A DNA stretch of 5,061 nt, from positions 1 to 5,061 of the forward strand of contig CAIPGD010000519.1 of assembly GCA_903864485.1 (NCBI GenBank), given 5' to 3'. The notes under the pieces are model-generated. The model saw nothing but the letters and a program-made list of their open reading frames with translations, was not told the origin of the DNA and made no database searches. The position numbers and the translations under genes were made by a program. Source of the DNA: an uncultured bacterium. Lineage in GTDB: Bacteria > Pseudomonadota > Gammaproteobacteria > Burkholderiales > Burkholderiaceae_E. Positions 1 to 5,061 of the stretch are shown piece by piece; within the stretch, counting starts at the first letter, position 1; every line of letters starts with the position of its first letter.

Positions 1-258
1 AGCGTGCAAGCGAAGAAATACCTCACACAAAGTGCGGTGGCGGGGGGTGGTCGACACGGGCCTGCTAGTGGAACAGGATCAGGATCAGAAATCAGTGGGG
101 CGAAAGGAATGGGCCAGATGATTACCACCGCGGTGCTTTCACGGGAATACGGCGTGGTTCAGGCGGGTGTCATGTTGACCGCGCTTTTCTTCGTGGCGGT
201 GAACCTTGTGGTTGATCAGACGTATCGATTTTTGGATCCAAGGTTACGCGCGCGATGA
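1..258 (+). CDS. DppB-type peptide ABC transporter permease, C-terminal part only (5' end outside window or disrupted)
   Basis: The frame is open from the window edge to the TGA at 256-258. The last 50 codons, from about 106, read as the C-terminus of a DppB/OppB-type inner-membrane permease: a GMGQM motif (106-120), an AVLSREYGVVQ stretch (130-162), a hydrophobic helix (about 154-216) and the family-typical ending FLDPRLR (229-249). This subunit would pair with the downstream DppC-type permease to form the translocation channel. The preceding codons 1-105 are odd. Instead of the hydrophobic segment expected just before GMGQ, they give a Gly/Ser-rich polar stretch (SGTGSGSE, about 67-90). A GTG at position 4 could be read as a start but would give a protein far shorter than a permease (about 300 residues or more is usual). 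The 5' part may therefore be frameshifted, rearranged or badly assembled. The stop overlaps the next start as ATGA. Family assignment of the 3' part is confident; integrity of the gene is not. Confidence 0.72.
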   Translation, partial: SVQAKKYLTQSAVAGGGRHGPASGTGSGSEISGAKGMGQMITTAVLSREYGVVQAGVMLTALFFVAVNLVVDQTYRFLDPRLRAR

Positions 259-1088
259 AGAGCTTCTGGAAAGCCGTTTCGCATCAGCGCAACGCAATGT
301 TCGGCCTTGCGATCGTCGGGGTATTTATCCTGATGGCCGTCTTCGCGCCGGTGCTCGCGCCCTACAACCCGACCGAGCAGAATCTGGAATTTGCGCTCCA
401 GGGGCCCTCGGCGGAGCATTGGCTGGGCACGGATTCTTTTGGTCAGGATGTCTACTCGCGGATGCTCTACGGCGCACGTCTGGCGCTGGGGATTGGCTTC
501 GCATCGGTCGCGTTGGGCTTGCTCGGTGGTCTCATCATCGGCTTGCTGGCGGGCCTGCTCGGCGGTCGGGTCGAATGGGCCTTGATGCGGCTGGTCGACG
601 CAATTCTTGCGTTTCCTGAAATCATTCTGGCGATTGCATTTGTAGCAGTCCTTGGAATGGGAACCGACAAGGTGGTGTACGCGTTGGCGATCTCGTTCGT
701 TGGACCCTTTGCACGCATCGTCCGATCGGACGTGTTGCAGGTGAAGGCACGACCCTTCATCGAAGCGGCACGTCTCATGGGGGTCTCACCCTTTCGCATC
801 ATCGTGCGTCACCTTTTACCCAATGTGCTGTCCTCGCTCATGGTCCAGGCCGGGATCAGGATCAGCACGGCGATCTTGCTGGAATCTGGGCTCTCCTTTT
901 TTGGAATTGGCGTGGTGCCGCCCACGCCCGACTGGGGCTTGATCATTGCAGAGGGCCGAGGGTTTATCACCATGGCCCCCTGGATCTCCGGATTCCCGGG
1001 GGTCGCCCTCGCATTGTTGCTGATTGGGTTGACCTTGCTAGGCGATGGCTTGCGCGACGCCTTCGACCCGCGCTCAGGAGGACACTAA
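255..1088 (+). CDS. DppC-type peptide ABC transporter permease
   Basis: This is an inner-membrane permease subunit of a dipeptide/oligopeptide-type (peptide/nickel family) ABC importer. It has 277 residues, a normal length for DppC/OppC/GsiD proteins. Residues 15-36 form the N-terminal helix, ending in FAPVLAPY. They are followed by the family-typical HWLGTDSFGQDVYSRMLYGAR (56-75), the start of the conserved membrane domain. Further hydrophobic segments lie at about 78-102, 119-136, 140-152, 190-218 and 245-264. The EAA loop that docks onto the ATPases is at 170-190 (EAARLMG, ending LLPN). Other family marks are ESGLSFFGIG (210-219), the PPTPDWG motif (222-228) and a C-terminal LGDGLRDAFDPR (262-273). 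The ATG at 255 overlaps the previous stop (ATGA), so translation is probably coupled; only a weak AAGG (240-243) precedes it. Together with the ATPases that follow, this is a standard Dpp-type operon. The substrate cannot be told from this subunit. Confidence 0.95.
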   Translation: MKSFWKAVSHQRNAMFGLAIVGVFILMAVFAPVLAPYNPTEQNLEFALQGPSAEHWLGTDSFGQDVYSRMLYGARLALGIGFASVALGLLGGLIIGLLAGLLGGRVEWALMRLVDAILAFPEIILAIAFVAVLGMGTDKVVYALAISFVGPFARIVRSDVLQVKARPFIEAARLMGVSPFRIIVRHLLPNVLSSLMVQAGIRISTAILLESGLSFFGIGVVPPTPDWGLIIAEGRGFITMAPWISGFPGVALALLLIGLTLLGDGLRDAFDPRSGGH

Positions 1089-1092
1089 GGTG
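1087..1092 (+). promoter_or_regulatory. Ribosome binding site of the DppD-like gene
   Basis: AAGGTG lies 8 bases before the ATG at 1101 and shares its first bases with the TAA stop of the permease gene (1086-1088). It supports the ATG at 1101 as the start and indicates translation close behind the upstream gene. Confidence 0.7.
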
Positions 1093-1100
1093 CGAAGCCC

Positions 1101-2144
1101 ATGCTGAATGGTCAATCCGGCCCGCTTTTGGCGCTACAAGATTTCACCCTGCGCCGGGGTGCCCATGCCGTGCTCGATGCCGTGACGCTGACGCTCGACT
1201 CGGGCCGCACGCTGGGTCTACTGGGCGAATCCGGGGCGGGTAAATCTACCCTGGCCATGGCCTTGATTGGGCTGTTGCGCCCGCCCGAGGTCGAGCTATT
1301 CGGCAGTATGGTGTTTGCGGGTACTGAGTTAGTGGGCCTCCCTGAAGCGCAATACCGCGCTCTGCGCGGCAACCGGATCGGACTCGTTTTTCAGGATGCG
1401 ACCGCCTCGCTGGATCCCTGCTTCACCGTTGGACAACAGATCTGCGAGCCCCTTAAGCGCCACCTGGGTTTAGGTCCCCGCGAGGCGACGGCACGCGCGA
1501 TTGAACTGCTGACGCAGGTCGGTATCCCCGACGCGCGTTCGCGTCTCAATGCGTATCCGCATCAACTCTCAGGCGGTATGCAGCAGCGCGTCATGATTTC
1601 GATCGCCTTGGCTTGTAAACCGCAACTCCTGATCGCGGATGAGGCGACCAGCGCGCTGGATGTCACGATTCAGGCGCAGATCATGGAGTTGATTTTGCAG
1701 CAGGTCCGCGCCAGTGGATCGAGTGCGATTTTTGTATTGCACGATCTGGCGCTTGCTGCTCAGGTTTGTGACGATATTGCGGTCTTGTATGCCGGGCAGT
1801 TGGTCGAAACGGGACCGGCCATCGCGGTGCTGGGCGCACCCAAACATCCGTACACGATTGGCCTACGTTCGTGCGTCGTGGAACTCGATTCAGAGCATCT
1901 TAGGCCGCTGGTCGGTAGTGTGCCCAGCTTGAATGAGATGCCCGATGGTTGTCATTTTTGTACCCGATGTCCCCACGCGATCCCGCGATGTTTCAAGGAG
2001 CGCCCACCGCTGATCACGCATCAGGACCGTCAGGTGGCTTGTTGGTTGATCCCTGATTTGTCGACCTCCACCGCGACCTCCACCGCGACCCCTGCCCCTG
2101 TCCCTACCCCCGTCGGCGTCGGCGTCGGTGTCGGAGCGCCATGA
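1101..2144 (+). CDS. DppD-type peptide ABC transporter ATP-binding protein with low-complexity C-terminal tail
   Basis: This is a cytoplasmic ATPase subunit of the importer, 347 residues. All nucleotide-binding motifs are present in order: Walker A GESGAGKST (42-50), Q-loop Gln98 in VFQDATASLDP, signature LSGGMQQR (156-163), Walker B LLIADE (176-181) with catalytic Glu181, D-loop SALD (184-187) and switch His214. The C-terminal oligopeptide-transporter domain follows, with HPYT (249-252) and a cysteine cluster at Cys284, Cys290, Cys297 and Cys314. In the family this cluster is linked to iron-sulfur binding in DppD-type subunits. Cys287 is an additional cysteine inside it. Residues 321-347 are an unusual tail, first Ser/Thr/Ala, then Pro-rich, then four Val-Gly pairs, encoded by tandem DNA repeats; it lies beyond the usual domain end. 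The start is supported by AAGGTG 8 bases upstream. The stop overlaps the next start (ATGA). Two unlike ATPases in a row fit the DppD/DppF arrangement, this one being the D type by position. Confidence 0.95.
   Translation: MLNGQSGPLLALQDFTLRRGAHAVLDAVTLTLDSGRTLGLLGESGAGKSTLAMALIGLLRPPEVELFGSMVFAGTELVGLPEAQYRALRGNRIGLVFQDATASLDPCFTVGQQICEPLKRHLGLGPREATARAIELLTQVGIPDARSRLNAYPHQLSGGMQQRVMISIALACKPQLLIADEATSALDVTIQAQIMELILQQVRASGSSAIFVLHDLALAAQVCDDIAVLYAGQLVETGPAIAVLGAPKHPYTIGLRSCVVELDSEHLRPLVGSVPSLNEMPDGCHFCTRCPHAIPRCFKERPPLITHQDRQVACWLIPDLSTSTATSTATPAPVPTPVGVGVGVGAP
2062..2134 (+). repeat. In-frame short tandem repeats at the 3' end of the DppD-like gene
   Basis: Two perfect copies of the 12-mer CGACCTCCACCG (2062-2073, 2074-2085), each coding Thr-Ser-Thr-Ala, are followed by a decayed CGACCCCTGCCC (2086-2097). 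Then come three perfect CGTCGG hexamers (2111-2128) and one variant TGTCGG (2129-2134), coding alternating Val-Gly. All unit lengths are multiples of three, so copy-number change would lengthen or shorten the tail without shifting the frame. The array runs into the ribosome binding site of the next gene. Confidence 0.85.
2133..2136 (+). promoter_or_regulatory. Ribosome binding site of the DppF-like gene
   Basis: GGAG lies 4 bases before the ATG at 2141 and 7 bases before a second in-frame ATG at 2144. The spacing favours 2144 while the ATGA overlap favours 2141; the proteins differ by one methionine. The motif begins inside the last repeat hexamer of the upstream coding tail. Confidence 0.55.
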
Positions 2145-3151
2145 TGGGGGCCCCACTCTTTACCGTACTCGATGTCGAGAAAACCTACCGGGTCGGCACA
2201 ACCCCGGGGTCGAGCTGGTTTAGCGCCGGTCAACCGCGATTGCTTAAAGCGCTCAATGGGGTGCGCCTTGAGATTGCCGAGGGCGATTCGATCGCGCTGG
2301 TGGGCGAAAGCGGTTCCGGCAAAAGTACGCTGGTGCGACTGATGCTCGGCCTGGAGCCCGCCACGGACGGGAGACTTCTCTATCGCCAGGTCGATATTGG
2401 GCAGTTTGACCGCGCCGCGCGCCAAACCTTTCGACGAGAAGTCGCCTTCATTTACCAGGACGCTCGCGGGTCGATGAATCCGCGTATGCGAATCCGCGCG
2501 ATCCTTGCTGAACCTCTGCGCCTGTATCGGCTCTGTCCCGAACCCGAGATCGAGAGACGTGTTCTCTCACTGCTTGAGAAGGTCGGTCTCTCGGCGGATC
2601 TGGCCGATCGCTATCCGAGTGAATTGTCAGGCGGTCAGGTTCGCCGCGTGGCTGTAGCTCGTGCTCTGGCCGCAGAACCGAAGACGATCGTCGCCGACGA
2701 ATCAGTGGCTGGGCTGGATGTTTCGGTACAGGCGCAGTTGCTCAACCTGCTGCGTGGCCTCTGTCGCGAAATGGGCTTGACGCTAATCTTCATTACCCAC
2801 GACCTTGGCGTGGCGAGCTATCTTTGCACGCGCATCGCGGTTTTGTATCTGGGCCGGATCGTCGAGGAGGGGGCGACCGCTGACATTTTGCATCGGCCCA
2901 TGCACCCCTACACTCAGGGTCTGATGCGCGCTTTTCCGAGTTTCGGGCGCCCGCTCACGGCCTCACTCAAGGGCGAGATCCCAAGTCCGATTGATCTGCC
3001 CGCTGGCTGTCGCTTTGCCTCGAGGTGCCCGCAAGCTGTCCCGTTTTGCCTGACCTCAGATCCGGTGCTTAAACACCCTGAGGACCCCGATCCGAACGGC
3101 GCGCGCCGGGTCGCCTGTCATTTTCCAATTCGCGATATTCTCGAACGCTGA
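2141..3151 (+). CDS. DppF-type peptide ABC transporter ATP-binding protein
   Basis: This is the second ATPase of the importer, 336 residues, expected to form a heterodimer with the DppD-like protein under the two permeases. Motifs in order: Walker A GESGSGKST (55-63), Q-loop Gln106 in IYQDARGSMNPRM (104-116), signature LSGGQVRRV (162-170), Walker B TIVADE (182-187) with Glu187, D-loop AGLD (190-193) and switch His220. The signature tail and D-loop differ slightly from the usual LSGGQRQR and SALD but keep the key residues, so the site should be active. The C-terminal domain has HPYTQGL (255-261) and cysteines 290, 296, 303 and 326 in the GCRFASRCP pattern common to these ATPases. An inserted-looking stretch near residues 18-34, before the beta-strand leading to Walker A, is common in DppF/OppF proteins. 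It starts at 2141 (ATGA overlap) or 2144. The next gene begins 57 bases after the stop in the same reading frame. Confidence 0.95.
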   Translation: MMGAPLFTVLDVEKTYRVGTTPGSSWFSAGQPRLLKALNGVRLEIAEGDSIALVGESGSGKSTLVRLMLGLEPATDGRLLYRQVDIGQFDRAARQTFRREVAFIYQDARGSMNPRMRIRAILAEPLRLYRLCPEPEIERRVLSLLEKVGLSADLADRYPSELSGGQVRRVAVARALAAEPKTIVADESVAGLDVSVQAQLLNLLRGLCREMGLTLIFITHDLGVASYLCTRIAVLYLGRIVEEGATADILHRPMHPYTQGLMRAFPSFGRPLTASLKGEIPSPIDLPAGCRFASRCPQAVPFCLTSDPVLKHPEDPDPNGARRVACHFPIRDILER

Positions 3152-3195
3152 TCAAACTCCGATCGAGCGCTGTTCAAGCGCTGGTCGAACGCCCC
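3141..3195 (+). repeat. Five degenerate 11-base tandem units between the DppF-like and hydrolase genes
   Basis: Five back-to-back 11-base units start at 3141, 3152, 3163, 3174 and 3185, with consensus TCRARCGCTGN. T1, C2, A4, C6 and C8 are invariant. Position 3 alternates G, A, G, A, G, suggesting a 22-base higher-order unit. Unit 1 covers the last DppF-like codons and its stop; units 2-5 are non-coding; the array ends one base before the AGGAG ribosome binding site. Within it, AGCGCT at 3166-3171 and 3177-3182 can pair around a 5-base loop. There is no following T-run, so it is not a clear terminator. Confidence 0.75.
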
Positions 3196-3196
3196 T

Positions 3197-3201
3197 AGGA
3201 G
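3197..3201 (+). promoter_or_regulatory. Ribosome binding site deciding a TTG start for the hydrolase
   Basis: AGGAG lies exactly 7 bases before TTG at 3209, the best start signal in this region. The first in-frame ATG (3239) has no comparable signal and would cut into the conserved N-terminus. The frame upstream is closed by the DppF-like stop at 3149. Confidence 0.75.
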
Positions 3202-3208
3202 CACTGCT

Positions 3209-4831
3209 TTGCAAATCAACACCGGCCGCCCCGTCACCATGGGGCCTCACGGCATGGTCACGTGCCCCCATTCTCTCGCCTCTCAAGCCGGTGTCGACGT
3301 GTTGCGCGCGGGCGGCTCGGCCGTCGATGCCGCGATCGCGACCAGTGCTGCGCTTGCAGTGCTCTATCCGCACATGACGGGCGTGGGCGGTGATGCGTTC
3401 TGGTTGATCCACGACGCCAAAACGGGCCAGGTGCGTTACCTGGATGGTGGTGGACGCGCCGCCGCAAGTGCCTCCATCGATTGGTTCAAAACTCGAGGGC
3501 ATGATGAGATCCCGTTTCGCGGTGTTCTCCCAGCCACCTTGACGACGCCCGGTTCGGTCGCGAGTTGGGGCGCAGCGCATGCGGCCTACGGGCGTCTACC
3601 GCTGTCGCGTTGTCTGGAGAGCGCGATCGTCTATGCCCGTGATGGCTTTCCGGTCACCCAGCGCCTGGCGGGCTGGATCGAGCATGTCAAGAAGGATCTC
3701 GCCCCGCACGCCGAGTCTTGTGCGATTTTCATGCCCGACGGCCAGGTGCCGGTAGCCGGTAGCAAGCTGTTTAACCCCAATCTGGCGAACACCCTCGAGG
3801 CGATCGCCGCGCACGGACCCGCTGGGTTTTATGAGGGCGCTGTGGGGCGCGAATTGGCGCGATTTACCGCCGAACACGGCGGGTTTTTTACGGAAGCCGA
3901 TTTAGCGGCGCAAACGGCGCGCTGGGGTGAACCGATTCAGGGCACGTATCGCGACGTCACGATTTTTGAGACACCGGCGCCGACCCAGGGTTTCACGGTC
4001 TTGCAGATGCTCAATTTGCTCGAGCCCTATGCGCTCCATGAAAAACCCTACCAGAGTGCGGATCCCGCCCACCTGATGGTGCAGGCCAAACAAATCGCGT
4101 ATCACGACCGCGACCGTTTCCTCGCCGACCCGATGTTCGCCGACGTCCCGATGGATCGGCTCATCGCCAAGTCATACGCCGATGAGCGGCGTCCGCTGAT
4201 GGACCCCGCTCGGGCCTTGCCCTGGGACAAGGTGCCCTCATACGGTAGTCTGACCGGCGATACCGTATACATCGCGGTCGTGGATGCGCAAGGCAATGCG
4301 GTTTCGCTGATCCATAGCCTCTACGGCGTATTTGGCTCGGCCGTCGTGGCGGGGCAAACCGGCGTCATGCTGCAAAACCGCGCAGCCTATTTTTCACTCG
4401 ATCCGACGCATCCAAACCGTCTCGAACCGGGCAAAACGCCGCTCCATACCCTGATCGCATCCATGGGTTTTCGCGACGGCCGATTGTGGAGCGTTGTGGG
4501 CTGCATGGGTGCCGATGGGCAGCCCCAAATTCACTTGCAGACCTATATCAACCTCATCGATTTTGGCCGCAATATCCAGGAGGCGCTCGAAGCACCGCGT
4601 TGGCTGTCAGGGCGCTTCGGGCTCGGGGAGGACCGCGATACGCTGCACATCGAAGCCCGGTTCCCGCAGGAGACCATCAACGAGCTTGTGCGCCGAGGCC
4701 ACCGCCTGAACCGTTGGGGCGACTGGAATGAGCTCGCTGGCCATGCTCACGGCATCGTCATCGACCCCGTGAGTGGCATGCGCTACGGCGGATCTGACCC
4801 TCGTAGCGACGGGGCAGCCGCTGGCTATTAA
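3209..4831 (+). CDS. Gamma-glutamyltransferase-superfamily Ntn hydrolase, HpxW/YwrD-like, substrate unknown
   Basis: This 540-residue protein matches GGT-superfamily hydrolases along its length. Such proenzymes cut themselves before a threonine that becomes the nucleophile of the small subunit. The expected site is Asp351/Thr352 in GDTVYIAVVD (350-359), giving a 351-residue large and a 189-residue small subunit. Other marks are the N-terminal LRAGGSAVDAAIA (32-44), TGVGGDAFWLI (57-67), Arg83 in the GGGR segment, PGSVASW (114-120), APTQGF (257-262), GCMGADGQPQ (431-440) and the C-terminal DPRSDGAAAGY. In a hand alignment with E. coli GGT, Thr352 matches Thr391, but Asn411, Gln430, Asp433 and Ser462 become Tyr372, Arg391, Tyr394 and His413, the oxyanion Gly484 becomes Ala435, and the lid loop is about 10 residues shorter. 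YPHM-GVGGD, QNRAAYFSLDP and DPRS-GAAAGY resemble HpxW (oxamate amidohydrolase) and YwrD as remembered. No signal peptide is seen, unlike periplasmic GGT, so a cytoplasmic enzyme acting on imported substrate is inferred. It starts at TTG. Confidence 0.9.
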   Translation: MQINTGRPVTMGPHGMVTCPHSLASQAGVDVLRAGGSAVDAAIATSAALAVLYPHMTGVGGDAFWLIHDAKTGQVRYLDGGGRAAASASIDWFKTRGHDEIPFRGVLPATLTTPGSVASWGAAHAAYGRLPLSRCLESAIVYARDGFPVTQRLAGWIEHVKKDLAPHAESCAIFMPDGQVPVAGSKLFNPNLANTLEAIAAHGPAGFYEGAVGRELARFTAEHGGFFTEADLAAQTARWGEPIQGTYRDVTIFETPAPTQGFTVLQMLNLLEPYALHEKPYQSADPAHLMVQAKQIAYHDRDRFLADPMFADVPMDRLIAKSYADERRPLMDPARALPWDKVPSYGSLTGDTVYIAVVDAQGNAVSLIHSLYGVFGSAVVAGQTGVMLQNRAAYFSLDPTHPNRLEPGKTPLHTLIASMGFRDGRLWSVVGCMGADGQPQIHLQTYINLIDFGRNIQEALEAPRWLSGRFGLGEDRDTLHIEARFPQETINELVRRGHRLNRWGDWNELAGHAHGIVIDPVSGMRYGGSDPRSDGAAAGY

Positions 4832-5061
4832 ACCGCGCCAACTGCCCCAAGCGCTGTTTCGATATCGGTCGCAATGGACTCAGGCTTATCCGTGGGTCCA
4901 TAGCGCTTGATGACCTGGCCATCGCGGCCGACTAGGAACTTGGTGAAGTTCCACTTGATCGATTCTGTCCCGAACACGCCGGGTTTTTCGCCTTTGAGGA
5001 ATTGATACAAAGGATGCGCCTGACTGCCATTGACTTCGACCTTGGCCATCATCGGGAAATC
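4828..5061 (-). CDS. Glutathione peroxidase, C-terminal part (5' end beyond window)
   Basis: On the - strand the frame is open from the right edge of the window to a TAA at 4828-4830, giving 77 codons, roughly the C-terminal half of a family usually near 160 residues. The segment FPMMAKVEVNG (5058-5026) followed by AHPLYQFLK, then KWNFTKFLVGRDG (about 4956-4918) and KRYGPTDKPE, is typical of the thioredoxin-fold glutathione peroxidases that reduce hydrogen and lipid peroxides. The Trp (4951-4953) and Asn (4948-4950) of the Cys-Gln-Trp-Asn active-site tetrad are visible. The catalytic Cys and Gln would lie outside the window, so cysteine versus selenocysteine cannot be judged. The internal ATG at 5050-5052 is not the real start, because family sequence continues upstream of it to the edge. 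The gene converges on the hydrolase, and their stop codons overlap by 4 bases (TTAA, 4828-4831). Confidence 0.93.
   Translation of the reverse strand, partial: DFPMMAKVEVNGSQAHPLYQFLKGEKPGVFGTESIKWNFTKFLVGRDGQVIKRYGPTDKPESIATDIETALGAVGAV

Noticed and set aside
206..619. 137-codon + strand frame overlapping the DppC-like gene
   Set aside because: The composition is out-of-frame-like (Arg/Gly/Ala rich) and the overlapped frame is a clear permease with its EAA motif and membrane helices.
76..865. The 13-mer GGATCAGGATCAG occurs at both 76-88 and 853-865
   Set aside because: Flanking bases do not match, the word is itself a double repeat, and in the second copy it encodes ordinary permease residues. 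It is probably chance, though the first copy sits in the odd segment of the DppB-like gene.
3166..3182. Hairpin AGCGCT-loop-AGCGCT as an intrinsic terminator between importer and hydrolase
   Set aside because: The stem is only 6 base pairs, no T-run follows, and the pairing is a by-product of the 11-base tandem repeat. Termination here is not supported.
3152..3580. Long open frame on the - strand (142 codons) opposite the hydrolase N-terminus
   Set aside because: It is rich in Arg/His/Gly with no recognisable domain and lies opposite a well-supported conserved coding region; it is an antisense shadow of GC-rich coding DNA. The same applies to the other - strand frames opposite the ATPases and the hydrolase.
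4486..4731. Overlapping + strand frames within the 3' part of the hydrolase gene
   Set aside because: No ribosome binding site or family resemblance is seen, and they overlap the conserved C-terminal subunit of the hydrolase.
3209..5061. A dedicated glutathione uptake and salvage operon (importer, GGT, peroxidase)
   Set aside because: The peroxidase is on the opposite strand, the hydrolase lacks most classical gamma-glutamyl contacts, and importer specificity cannot be read without the binding protein. It remains possible but unsupported.

Overview
The window carries most of a peptide-type ABC importer operon followed by a gamma-glutamyltransferase-superfamily hydrolase, all on the + strand. 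The 3' part of a glutathione peroxidase gene converges on it from the - strand. GC-rich codon use, ATGA-coupled genes and the gene families point to a Gram-negative proteobacterium, probably beta or gamma. Nothing in the sequence fixes the genus, and there are no RNA genes, insertion sequences or CRISPR arrays.

Layout: 1-258 is the C-terminal end of a DppB-type permease; only codons from about 106 on look like the family. 255-1088 is a DppC-type permease. 1101-2144 and 2141-3151 are two ATPases of the DppD and DppF type, each with an intact set of nucleotide-binding motifs and a C-terminal cysteine cluster. 3209-4831 is a 540-residue Ntn hydrolase of the gamma-glutamyltransferase (GGT) superfamily. 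4828-5061 (-) is the C-terminal half of a glutathione peroxidase whose start lies beyond the window. The substrate-binding protein of the importer and most of the first permease must lie upstream.

The genes are packed tightly. There are ATGA stop/start overlaps at 255-258 and 2141-2144, a 12-base gap at 1089-1100 and a 57-base gap at 3152-3208. This suggests one transcript that imports a small peptide-like or amide substrate and then hydrolyses it in the cytoplasm, since the hydrolase has no signal peptide. A hand alignment to E. coli GGT keeps the catalytic threonine but changes most residues that hold the gamma-glutamyl group. The overall look is closer to the HpxW (oxamate amidohydrolase)/YwrD branch, so a glutathione-salvage reading should not be assumed despite the neighbouring peroxidase.

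The most unusual DNA structures are a degenerate 11-base tandem repeat (five units, 3141-3195) running from the end of the DppF-like gene almost to the ribosome binding site of the hydrolase, and a microsatellite-like stretch (2062-2134) encoding a Thr/Ser/Ala then Pro/Val/Gly tail on the DppD-like ATPase. No complete new system is visible. The best lead is the unknown substrate of the importer-hydrolase pair.
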